From assembly GCA_965204095.1 (NCBI GenBank), contig OZ241991.1:4836001-4900000 (forward strand): a DNA stretch of 64,000 nucleotides, given 5' to 3'. This stretch comes from JAPPLB01 sp965204095. Lineage in GTDB: Bacteria > Acidobacteriota > Terriglobia > Bryobacterales > UBA6623. Numbering within the stretch: the stretch's first letter is position 1; each line of letters begins with the position of its first letter. Position numbers and translations under genes: made by a program. Below the pieces are notes generated by a model that ran no database searches, had not been told where the DNA came from, and saw only the letters and a list, made by a program, of their open reading frames with translations. Of this stretch, positions 36,081 through 43,472 are shown in pieces.

Positions 36081-36257
36081 GCAGGCAGGAATGGTCCTTG
36101 AACAAGGCGAGATGATGCCGGAACGACATTTCCTTCGCAGGCGCTCCCAGGCCACGGATCAAGCTCATTTCACGAACCATGATCTTCATGCTACGCAGCC
36201 CGGGCCGGGGAAAAAAGACTGAAGGGCTTCAGTACCAACAGGTACCGTTCGAGCCAC

Positions 36258-36356
36258 GTGATTCGTGAAAAACACAACAGCCTTGAGTCGAGTTTCGTGC
36301 CTCGTGATTCGTGAAGAACATAAAGGCCGTGACTCGTGTCTCGTGATTCGTGTTTC
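36258..36356 (+). repeat. cluster of short heptamer arrays
   Basis: GTGATTC-GTGAAAA at 36258-36271, GTGCCTC-GTGATTC-GTGAAGA at 36297-36317, and GTGACTC-GTGTCTC-GTGATTC-GTGTTTC at 36329-36356. Confidence 0.8.
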
Positions 36357-36522
36357 ATAAAGACCTTACAATCAGTGGCTTGCGGCTAGTGAACGCCTGG
36401 GAAGCCCTGATTCGCGACCCGCAGGGTACTGTTCCTCGCCGCCTCCGTGAGCTGTTGCGTAGCAGGCCGGGGCAGAAAAAACAAGACTGAAGGGCTTCAG
36501 TACCCCATGCACCAAAAAAGCC

Positions 36523-36557
36523 GTGTTTCGTGTCTCGTGATTCGTGATTCGTGAAAA
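36523..36557 (+). repeat. heptamer array GTGNYTC, stand-alone
   Basis: After AAAAAAGCC: GTGTTTC, GTGTCTC, GTGATTC, GTGATTC and the closing GTGAAAA. Confidence 0.88.
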
Positions 36558-36704
36558 CCAGTAGCGAGAGCCTGGTTCACTCTCGAATAGGGGATCATCC
36601 CGGCAGTTTTTCGTTTTTAGTTTTTCCGGATGGGTGGCAACGCCGCTGGAGCAGGGATTTGTTTCAGATCAGGTCCACATTCGAGTCCAGTTCGCGCGGC
36701 GAGC

Positions 36705-36888
36705 CTAGCCCGCATTTCTCACCACCCGACGGTCGAAGCACGCGATACGACCGCCAGGACTTCGTTGCGCTTGCTTGCCGTGCTCAACGTACTGTAAAGT
36801 ACGCCTGCGCGCGCCAAGCGGCGCGCGCCTCGTCCTGACGGCCCTCCCACGCACTTCGCCTCGCCACGTGGTGAGAAATGCAGGCTAG
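36705..36888 (+). repeat. MITE-like element copy R7, CTAG duplication
   Basis: Core 36709-36884 (176 bp), CTAG on both sides, module A1. The central stem CGCGCGCC-AAGC-GGCGCGCG is perfect in this copy. A 31-base sequence shared with the R5 upstream flank ends two bases before it. Confidence 0.92.
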
Positions 36889-36956
36889 CCTGCATCGGCT
36901 TGTCATCGCAGCGGGCAGAGACGCCGGGGACCAACCATCAGGACGACTTGCGGGTT

Positions 36957-39809
36957 TCAGCGAATTGTCACCCAGATCGGCGACGACCACGCCATTTCCT
37001 GATTCTTCTGCTGCACCCGCACATAGTAGTAATTTTCACCGGGCGTCACTTCGTTGTCGACAAAGGTGAAATGGACCGCTTCTTCGAGGTTCTGGCGAGT
37101 GTGTATGAAGGTGTTGTTCTTGATGATATCGATCTGCTCGATGCGCGAGGTCCCGATGATGTTGATCCACAGCCGGAACGCGCCGTCGACTTCGACGATG
37201 TCGCCCTGCAGGTATTCCTTGCCGTCGGCCTGCAGGCGGTAGTCGAGGACGATGTTATCGGTCGCGCCGTAGGAGTGCCGCTTGCGCATGGCGTCGAGAA
37301 GCCCTTCGCGGCTGAAGTCTTCGGCGATCGTGCAGGCATAGGAGATGTGGGTCGAGATGTGGTCAGAGGCGGCTTGCACGCCGAGCTTCAAGCCCTTGGC
37401 CCAGGCATTCCAGACATAACCCGCCGGACGCAGTCCGCCCTGCTGGTTGTAAGGCTTCTCTGAAGTCGCGGCGCGGGGGGCGCCTTCGTATTCGGCCGAG
37501 ACACGGTCGCCCTGGTAGATCTCGACAAGGGGCTCCAACTCCGGATCGTTATCGCGCCAGTCGGTCCCCATGCCCGTTGCGGAAGTATGCGAGATCGCGA
37601 TCGCGTCGTACTTCCTGAGATAGTCATAGAGTTTCGCCGCGCCAACCTCGCCGCTCCGCTCCTCGGGTGGAATCGGCAGGGTCGGGATGCCGCGAGTGGC
37701 GACGAGAATGTTGCGATGTCCGTTGGGGTAGCTGACGCTCCGCTCGTAGGTATAGATCGGCGCGAACGTTCCCGGCAGATGAAACAGGTCGGCGACTTGC
37801 GGCAGAAGCCAGTTGATGTACTCGTTGTCCTGGCCGCTGCCGTTGTTGTGCTCGCTGACCCCCATGAAGTCGAGCGAGGCGGCATCGAGGGCGTAGCGGT
37901 AGGTCTCGAACAGCGAGCCATCGCTGTAACCATCGTCGGAGAACTCGGTGTGGCGGTGCGTGTCGCCGCGATAGATGCGATACGTCTTGCCGCCGGACTC
38001 GATGGAATAATCCCGGATCTGCTTCAGGTCCGCCTCTTCGTTGGGGTGAGCCGGATAGGTGTCGTAGCGGCGGTCCTTGCGTTCCACGAGGACAGGAGGC
38101 CTGGCCGCCCCGGCTAGCGCCGGGAGCCTGCCGGCGTAGACGTCGGTCCTATCGAAGAAGTACTGATCGGAGTCGCGGTTGTCGGTCGGCCAAGAGGCGA
38201 CCAGGGCGCCTTCGGAGTCCCGGGTGATGCCCCAACGCATGTCCTGCCGGCCGCGGCTGAAAGGCAGATGCTGCGGGTGCAGCCAGGCGTCGCCGAGGTA
38301 GGTAGTGCCATAGATCTGCCAGGCCGCGCGGTGCGCCGGGGTGAAATCGGGGGTGTCCCGGGCGCGCAGCAAACGATGACGGAAGAACAGCCACATCCGT
38401 CCCTGGGCGTCTCGCTGCAATACGGGCAGGTCATTGAAGCCGTGAAGCTCGGCGGGCAGGGCCGCATTGACGTCAGACGCGGGATGCCGCCAACGACCGG
38501 CGGAGTAGACCCCGAGGGCCAGCGTCCGCCACTCGTAGAGCCGCGTCGCTTCCTTGTAGATCAAGAAGCCGGAGTCCTTGCCCCACTGGAAGCCGCTCTC
38601 GTTCCAAGCGGCCCACAAGCGGTCCTGGCTGTCGCAGGCGAGAGTGACATGAGCTTCGAACTTCGGCGTGTCGGCGACCGGGATGGTCTCGCCCCAGCTC
38701 TCGCCGGACCAGCGGCGCATCACGATGTCGTAGTCGCCCTGGTCGTAGGTATCCCAGGCGATGTACACGCCCCCCGTGCCGTCGGCCGTGATGGCGGGCT
38801 TCCAGTCGTTGGCCGGGGAAGTCGAGACTTTCTGCTCGGGCGACCAGACCTCGCCGTCGTAACGACGAACGAAGATATCCGACTTGCCGTTACGGAAGCC
38901 CTGCCAGGCGAGCCAGAGATTGCCGTTCGCGTCGGTCGCGAGGACGTGTTGCATGTCGGACTGCGGCGCGTCCGTCAAGCGCGTCGCCGCAGACCATTTC
39001 CCGCCGTTGCGGTAGCGGGCGTAGAGATCGAAGTTGCCATCGACCTGTTCGGACCATACCACCCAGGGCCGGCCATGCCTGTCGCGGCCCATCTTGACGA
39101 GAAACACGTCGCCGGGGTTTCCGCTGATGGTTTCGATCGAGCCCCACGCTTCGCCGTCGAAGCGGCGAGCCTGCACGCGGTTTCCGCCGCCGCTGTAAGT
39201 GACCCAGGCGGCCCACAGCTCACCGTCTTCTCCGGCAAGGACAGTAGGGAAGTCGCTGTTGACCGTGTCGGAGGACAGGCGCTCGGCCGGTGCGACCAGG
39301 TCCACCTCGACCGCTCCATCGAGGTACTTCATGGGCCGGCCGACCCGCAGTTCCCGCGGCCAGACCTCGAAATCACCGTTCGCGGTCTCGAACCGGAGGC
39401 GCGTGCTGGATGTCGTTCGCAGCTCCACGACGATCCCGGGAATCGTCACATACTCCTCGGTGCCGCGGGGGTCTTCCCACTGATAGACCCGGCGGGGGTA
39501 GTTCAGGCCCTCGCGCGTCGCCAGCCGCCAGCCGGTCTTGCCGTTGATGTGTTCCTCGGGGTGGGGGTTCCAGTTGCGGAGGCTGAGCACTTGGCCACGG
39601 TCGACGGACAGCTCTCCGTCCCACGCGCGGGGCTGGGAATCCGTGAGCCCGAAGCGGACCCGGAATGCGGCAACCGACTCGTCACCGAGTGGACTCGGTG
39701 TCTGCGCGGGCAGGAACGAGTATCCGGCCAGCAGTACGACGGCCAGCACCGGCGCCAGGGCTGTCCGGACGTTCAGCGGATTGGGACGGCATTCCCCTCG
39801 TGCGTTCAT
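36957..39809 (-). CDS. secreted beta-propeller plus DUF3604 (PHP-like) protein
   Basis: About 950 residues. A signal peptide (ALAPVLAVVLLAGYSFLPAQ) is followed by a region (about 150-480) with repeated LWAAW/PWVVW/LWLAW/VYIAW strands, a likely beta-propeller, and then a DUF3604 domain from about residue 600. GDTHRHTEFSDDG is the PHP-type metal motif. SEHNNG and ISHTSATG are further candidate ligands. DUF3604 proteins are presumed metal-dependent hydrolases of unknown substrate. The frame continues upstream to 39989 through repeat sequence. ATG at 39809 is chosen because it precedes the signal peptide. Confidence 0.85.
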   Translation of the reverse strand: MNARGECRPNPLNVRTALAPVLAVVLLAGYSFLPAQTPSPLGDESVAAFRVRFGLTDSQPRAWDGELSVDRGQVLSLRNWNPHPEEHINGKTGWRLATREGLNYPRRVYQWEDPRGTEEYVTIPGIVVELRTTSSTRLRFETANGDFEVWPRELRVGRPMKYLDGAVEVDLVAPAERLSSDTVNSDFPTVLAGEDGELWAAWVTYSGGGNRVQARRFDGEAWGSIETISGNPGDVFLVKMGRDRHGRPWVVWSEQVDGNFDLYARYRNGGKWSAATRLTDAPQSDMQHVLATDANGNLWLAWQGFRNGKSDIFVRRYDGEVWSPEQKVSTSPANDWKPAITADGTGGVYIAWDTYDQGDYDIVMRRWSGESWGETIPVADTPKFEAHVTLACDSQDRLWAAWNESGFQWGKDSGFLIYKEATRLYEWRTLALGVYSAGRWRHPASDVNAALPAELHGFNDLPVLQRDAQGRMWLFFRHRLLRARDTPDFTPAHRAAWQIYGTTYLGDAWLHPQHLPFSRGRQDMRWGITRDSEGALVASWPTDNRDSDQYFFDRTDVYAGRLPALAGAARPPVLVERKDRRYDTYPAHPNEEADLKQIRDYSIESGGKTYRIYRGDTHRHTEFSDDGYSDGSLFETYRYALDAASLDFMGVSEHNNGSGQDNEYINWLLPQVADLFHLPGTFAPIYTYERSVSYPNGHRNILVATRGIPTLPIPPEERSGEVGAAKLYDYLRKYDAIAISHTSATGMGTDWRDNDPELEPLVEIYQGDRVSAEYEGAPRAATSEKPYNQQGGLRPAGYVWNAWAKGLKLGVQAASDHISTHISYACTIAEDFSREGLLDAMRKRHSYGATDNIVLDYRLQADGKEYLQGDIVEVDGAFRLWINIIGTSRIEQIDIIKNNTFIHTRQNLEEAVHFTFVDNEVTPGENYYYVRVQQKNQEMAWSSPIWVTIR

Positions 39810-39853
39810 ATCGGGGGAGATTGTACCAAGAGGGCATTTGGGACGAGCATTGC

Positions 39854-40311
39854 CGAACCTGCATGTCTCACCATCCGACGGCCGAAGCAGGCAAGAAAAA
39901 AGCCGTGATTCGTGTTTCGTGTCTCGTGTCTCGTGAAAACCATGGGCAGGGCCTAGCCTGCATTTCTCACCACCCGACGGTCGAAGCACACGATACGACC
40001 GCCAGGACTTCGTTGCGCTTGCTTGCCGTGCTCAACGTACTGTCAAGTACGCCTGCGCGCGCCAAGCGGCGCGCGCCTCGTCCTGACGGCCCTCTCACGC
40101 ACTTCGCCTCGCCACGTGGTGAGAAATGCAGGCTAGTTCGCTCCAGAAGAAATGTCTGACGCCCGGTGAACCGTAAAAGGCGTGTTTCGTGACCCGAGGG
40201 CCGAATGAGGCGATATGGCCACTACGCCTGCACGCGCCAAGCGGCTTGCGCCTCGCCCTGACGGCCTGCTCACCCACTTCGTCCCGCCACGTGGTGAGAC
40301 ATGCAGGTCAG
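39854..40311 (+). repeat. outer A2-type element (R8/R10) split by a nested copy
   Basis: The left part (core from 39858) holds the inverted arm and heptamers GTGATTC, GTGTTTC, GTGTCTC, GTGTCTC and GTGAAAA (39905-39939), ending GGGCAGGGCCTAG. The right part resumes at 40133 with CTAGTTCGCTCCAGAAG and ends with the right arm at 40307. Together they rebuild one element like R12, interrupted at CTAG by copy R9. Confidence 0.85.
39953..40136 (+). repeat. MITE-like element copy R9, nested in another copy
   Basis: Core 39957-40132 (176 bp) between CTAG flanks (39953-39956, 40133-40136). It has module A1 and a perfect central hairpin. The uninterrupted equivalent site in R12 has CTAG once (45496-45499). 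Confidence 0.93.
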
Positions 40312-40327
40312 GACGTACAATCTCTAC

Positions 40328-41407
40328 ATGACGATCCGAACACTTGCCCTGCTCGCCTGCTGCGTTTTGTTGCTGCCGGGCGCCGCCGCACAGACATCAA
40401 CCGAGGAAGGCTTCGAGACCGTTCACGTGGTCAAGAAGCCCAAGCGCCGCTACGGCTACCGGGGCATGCCCGGCGACATCGAGCTGCTCAGAGACGGCCG
40501 GCTGTTGCTGTCGTACGTCTCCTATGATCCCGAGGGCGCGATCCTGGCCCGCTATTCCGAGGACCAGGGGAAGACCTGGGGTCCTGAGTTCGTGTTGTTC
40601 GCCAAGCCCACCGAGAACGAAGGCGCCGCCTATGGAGCCCCGAGCTTTCTTCGCCTCAGGAACGGCGACCTGCTGGCGGCCTACATCTACCGTCCGGACG
40701 CCATGCCGCGCTACGGCCACAACTACTACCGGCGCTCGAAGGACGACGGCAAGACCTGGACCGACCAGTACGACTACACTCCCTTCCCGGGCTACAACCT
40801 CGTACACAACGACAAGCTGATCCAGCTTTCGACCGGACGCATCATCGCTCCGCTCGAGATGGAACTGCGCGAGGAGGGCGGGGACCACCGCGGCTATGTG
40901 AGCTATACGTTCTATTCTGACGACGACGGGGTCAGTTGGCTGAAGAGCAGGAACATGGTGAACGTGCTTCCCGTCGAAGCCCAGGAACCGCACGTGGTCG
41001 AGCTCGAGGACGGCCGTTTGATGATGCTCTGCCGCACCTACAGCGGCTACGTCGTACGGTCGTATTCCGACGACCAAGGCGAGTCCTGGTCTCCCGGAGA
41101 GCACCTCAAGAACCTCTCACTCCCTCCCAACTCCTCGGCGCTGAACGTGAAACGCATCCCGTCCACGGGAGACCTGCTGCTGCTGCGTTGTTCGGACGGC
41201 GTGAATCGCTGGCGCACGCCGTTCGTCTCGGCGCTTTCGAAGGATGAGGGACGAACGTGGTCGAACCAACGCATCATCGGGGGCAGCGCCGAGGACGACT
41301 ACGGCTATCCCAGCCTGCTCTTCCTCGACGAGTACGCGATCATCAGCTTTCACCAGCGCGACGGCCTCCACGTGGCCCGGATTCCGATCGACTGGTTCTA
41401 CGAATAG
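40328..41407 (+). CDS. secreted sialidase-like BNR/Asp-box protein
   Basis: 359 residues with a signal peptide (MTIRTLALLACCVLLLPGAAAQ), predicted to form a six-bladed sialidase-type propeller. Five Asp-boxes of the S-x-D-x-G-x-[TS]-W type are readable: SEDQGKTW, SKDDGKTW, SDDDGVSW, SDDQGESW and SKDEGRTW. A conserved acidic/arginine active site cannot be confirmed by eye, so exo-sialidase activity is only one option among glycan hydrolases of this fold. The ATG lies 20 bases after the end of a repeat element, so its leader begins in or near repeat sequence. Confidence 0.85.
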   Translation: MTIRTLALLACCVLLLPGAAAQTSTEEGFETVHVVKKPKRRYGYRGMPGDIELLRDGRLLLSYVSYDPEGAILARYSEDQGKTWGPEFVLFAKPTENEGAAYGAPSFLRLRNGDLLAAYIYRPDAMPRYGHNYYRRSKDDGKTWTDQYDYTPFPGYNLVHNDKLIQLSTGRIIAPLEMELREEGGDHRGYVSYTFYSDDDGVSWLKSRNMVNVLPVEAQEPHVVELEDGRLMMLCRTYSGYVVRSYSDDQGESWSPGEHLKNLSLPPNSSALNVKRIPSTGDLLLLRCSDGVNRWRTPFVSALSKDEGRTWSNQRIIGGSAEDDYGYPSLLFLDEYAIISFHQRDGLHVARIPIDWFYE

Positions 41408-41445
41408 CGCCGGTGGACAGGCCGGATGACCACACGGGATAGCAA

Positions 41446-41629
41446 CTAACCTGCATTTCTCACCACGCGACGGTCGAAGCACACGATACGACCGCCAGGA
41501 CTTCGTTGCGCTTGCTTGCCGTGCTCAACGTACTGTCAAGTACGCCTGCGCGCGCCAAGCGGCTCGCGCCTTGTCCTGACGGCCCTCTCACGCACTTCGC
41601 CTCGCCACGTGGTGAGAAATGCAGGCTAA
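41446..41629 (+). repeat. MITE-like element copy R11, CTAA duplication, left edge of the TA island
   Basis: Core 41450-41625 (176 bp) with direct CTAA at 41446-41449 and 41626-41629. Module A1, short loop. Confidence 0.93.
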
Positions 41630-41698
41630 CCCGCTTGAGAAAAACCTGTCGCTCAGATCCCCTTGAGGGCGTGCCGGGAGAGAGAATGGAAGAACCAT

Positions 41699-41893
41699 AA
41701 CGAAGCAAGAGACGCTATCGATAACGTTCACACTGCTGAAAGAAACGAAGTACATCGTGTGGTACAACGGGACCAACCCCCTTTCCGCCTGCTGCGGTCT
41801 GCCGTGCACGTTGAAACGTTCCGGCTCCCGAAGCGTTATCAGAAGTGGAACCGGGGGACGGTTGAGGTTTCGGACCAGGATCTGAGCCTGTCC
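41699..41893 (+). pseudogene. possible frameshifted small-protein relic
   Basis: One frame reads SITFTLLKETKYIVWYNGTN, and another continues AVHVETFRLPKRYQKWNRG. Together these resemble, from memory, a widespread small protein (F-x-L-x-KETKNT-x-RY ... GTLYVxK ... PxxxxVTVE) found beside toxin-antitoxin genes. The match is weak, and a frame change is needed near 41790. It stands directly upstream of a hicB-like gene. Confidence 0.3.
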
Positions 41894-41920
41894 GCCCCAT
41901 GGTGCTTGGAGGAAAGCAGC

Positions 41921-42112
41921 ATGCAAACAGCCACAATTGTCTACTGGGAAGAAGACGGCTCCTGGATCGGCTATCTCCAGGAGTTTCCCGACTATTGGAC
42001 CCAGGGAGACACACTCGAAGATCTCGAATCCCACCTCCGCGATCTCCACAAGGACCTCACCAGCGGCGAGTTGCCGGGAATCCGCAGGGTGGCCGATATC
42101 GCTGTCGCGTGA
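41921..42112 (+). CDS. hicB: HicB-family antitoxin (module 1)
   Basis: 63 residues with the partial RNase H-like fold of HicB proteins: IVYWEEDGSWIGYLQEFPDYWTQG, then DTLEDLESHLRDLHKDL. It has no C-terminal DNA-binding domain, so it is the short HicB type that directly masks the toxin. GGAGG stands eight bases before the ATG. Its stop overlaps the GTG of a truncated hicA (GTGA). An orphan antitoxin of this kind may be left over, or may cross-neutralise other HicA toxins. Confidence 0.85.
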   Translation: MQTATIVYWEEDGSWIGYLQEFPDYWTQGDTLEDLESHLRDLHKDLTSGELPGIRRVADIAVA

Positions 42113-42192
42113 AACGAACCGCGCTGATCAAAAAGATCAAAGAGGTGGGCTGCGTGCTGGTACGGCACGGCGCCCGACATGCCAGGCGCCGC
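42109..42192 (+). pseudogene. hicA toxin remnant (module 1), truncated
   Basis: From the GTG at 42109 the frame reads KRTALIKKIKEVGCVLVRHGARH, a good HicA N-terminus with the histidine region. After about 25 codons it becomes unrelated sequence running to 42453. The rest of the double-stranded RNA-binding-like fold is missing, so an active mRNA interferase is not expected. Confidence 0.7.
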
Positions 42193-42346
42193 AACTGTCA
42201 ATGGGCATCGAAAATGTCAGGGTCTGAGCGATGCCCTGCGAAAGGAGCGGAGCGACTGGAGCGGGGCAGCAAAGGGGGAATTGCGGGTCGGGAGTCACGG
42301 TGTGCCGGCAGTGTAAAATCAACCTACGATAAGGGTACCTACGGCT

Positions 42347-42556
42347 ATGAAAGAATACACGGCGGTTGTCGAACAAGATCCCGAGACGGGTCTCTATGTG
42401 GGCTACGTTCCCGGATTCCCTGGAGCCCACTCCCAAGCCGCTACGCTCGATGAGCTCAATACAAACCTTCGCGAAGTAATGGGAATGCTTTTGGAAGATG
42501 GCGAGCCAATACTTGAAGGAGAGTTTGTTGGAACTCAACGGATCTCGCTGCCCTGA
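42347..42556 (+). CDS. hicB: HicB-family antitoxin (module 2)
   Basis: 69 residues: EYTAVVEQDPETGLYVGYVPGFPGAHSQAATLDELNTNLREV is the classic HicB partial RNase H fold. It is followed two bases later by an intact HicA, in the HicB-HicA order. AAGGG lies 11 bases before the ATG, and two ACCTACG repeats lie just upstream, possible operator half-sites. It counteracts the HicA toxin by direct binding. Confidence 0.92.
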   Translation: MKEYTAVVEQDPETGLYVGYVPGFPGAHSQAATLDELNTNLREVMGMLLEDGEPILEGEFVGTQRISLP

Positions 42557-42558
42557 TC

Positions 42559-42783
42559 ATGGCAAGGGCGCCGGTACTCAAGCCGCGTGAGGTGGCTGCG
42601 ATTTTGAAGCGTCTCGGCTTTGCCGAGGTCCGGCAGCGTGGTTCTCACAAGCAGTTCCGCCATTCTGATGGAAGAGGCACAACCGTCCCTTTCCACTCGG
42701 GGCGAGATATCTCTCCCCTGCTGTTGCGTCGGATCGCAAAAGACACCGGTCGCACCATTGGTGAGTTTCTCGAGTATCAATAA
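42559..42783 (+). CDS. hicA: HicA-family toxin, mRNA interferase (module 2)
   Basis: 74 residues with the HicA dsRBD-like fold: PREVAAILKRLGFAEVRQRGSHKQFRH places the catalytic histidine at residue 30. TVPFHSGRDISPLLLRRIAKD completes the domain. It would cleave mRNA when HicB is lost. The gene is complete and in frame, unlike the hicA remnant 400 bases upstream, so this is the functional pair of the two. Confidence 0.93.
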   Translation: MARAPVLKPREVAAILKRLGFAEVRQRGSHKQFRHSDGRGTTVPFHSGRDISPLLLRRIAKDTGRTIGEFLEYQ

Positions 42784-42941
42784 TGACTTCCCACGCCGGC
42801 GTGGGGCGTTGCCCACGTTCCGCCTCATCCAGCCAAGTGATCGGCCCGGACCGGCGGCAGTTCGGGAGGGGGCCGGGAACGGTGGTTATGTCAACTGCTG
42901 ACCGGGCGGACTCGGCAAGGGATCTCTGATTGGGTTACCGC

Positions 42942-42970
42942 TTGACCAATGGCGAGTCGTTGCGTAGGCT
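42942..42970 (+). promoter_or_regulatory. candidate promoter of the DUF433 gene
   Basis: TTGACC (42942-42947), a 17-base spacer and TAGGCT (42965-42970). The ATG is only six bases beyond, and no ribosome site is seen, so a leaderless or near-leaderless transcript is possible. Confidence 0.38.
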
Positions 42971-42976
42971 GAATCC

Positions 42977-43204
42977 ATGGCGGACGTTGATCGGATTACG
43001 ATCGAGCCGGGCAAGCGCAGCGGCAAGCCCTGCATCCGTGGGCTGCGCATGGCGGTTTCCGACGTGCTCGACTACTTGGCGTCCGGCATGTCCGAAGAAG
43101 ACCTGCTCCGAGACTTCCCGGACCTGACACGCGAGGACATCCGGGCCTGCCTCGCCTTCGCCGCTGATCGCGAGCGGCGACTGGTGGCGGTCGGCGGAAG
43201 GTGA
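42977..43204 (+). CDS. DUF433 antitoxin
   Basis: 75 residues: ITIEPGKRSGKPCIRGLRMAVSDVLDYLASGMSEEDLLRDFPDLTREDIRACLAFAADRE is the full DUF433 helix-turn-helix-like domain. DUF433 proteins pair with DUF5615 PIN-like toxins, and a broken one overlaps this stop (GTGA at 43201-43204). No Shine-Dalgarno is seen. Antitoxin function is inferred from the known pairing. Confidence 0.88.
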   Translation: MADVDRITIEPGKRSGKPCIRGLRMAVSDVLDYLASGMSEEDLLRDFPDLTREDIRACLAFAADRERRLVAVGGR

Positions 43205-43400
43205 AGCTTCTCGTCGACCAGAATCTCTCCAGCGGCTCTGCGGCCAGCTTTGCGACATCCGGACCGATGTCGTCCACGTTCGAGCGGTTGCCTCGCGGCG
43301 GCGGACGATTCGACCGTCTGGGACTACGCGCGGCAACATGGCTTCACCATCTTGCCGAAGGACGCGGATTTGACCGGCCCCAGGACAGCTTCGTAGACGG
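43201..43400 (+). pseudogene. DUF5615 PIN-like toxin, frameshifted
   Basis: It starts GTG-KLLVDQNLS, the standard DUF5615 N-terminus with the first acidic residue. Continuity is then kept only by changing frame twice: RLCGQLCDIRTDVVHVRAVA in one, then ADDSTVWDYARQHGFTILPK in the next. All conserved blocks exist, but in three frames. Two small indels therefore inactivate the toxin while its antitoxin stays intact. Confidence 0.75.
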
Positions 43401-43472
43401 ACCGGGATCGGAACGACCACCGGTGTTGGCGCCGCAGGGCCTCGGCGGACTCAGCGCTCACAGAAGTACGGG

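Larger units (their letters stand above)
35370..36704. other. 1.3-kb gene-free region rich in short tandem repeats
   Basis: No gene is credible here. It holds two 10-bp tandem arrays (35695-35754 and 36041-36080), four heptamer arrays of the GTGNYTC type, and a 14-base palindrome (CTGAAGGGCTTCAG) present twice (36219-36232, 36487-36500). Some reading frames stay open across it, but the 10- and 7-bp periods shift frame with every unit, so coding is unlikely. Confidence 0.7.

Noticed and set aside
35362..36189. Minus-strand open frame (275 codons) in the gene-free region
   Set aside because: It runs through 10-bp and 7-bp tandem arrays and has no ribosome site or motif. Indels in these units would break any frame.
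39810..39989. N-terminal extension of the DUF3604 gene
   Set aside because: The added 60 residues are translated element sequence, and the signal peptide starts after the ATG at 39809.
41663..41920. Upstream extension of hicB module 1
   Set aside because: The strong ribosome site and HicB domain start are at 41921. The upstream part reads as a separate decayed frame.
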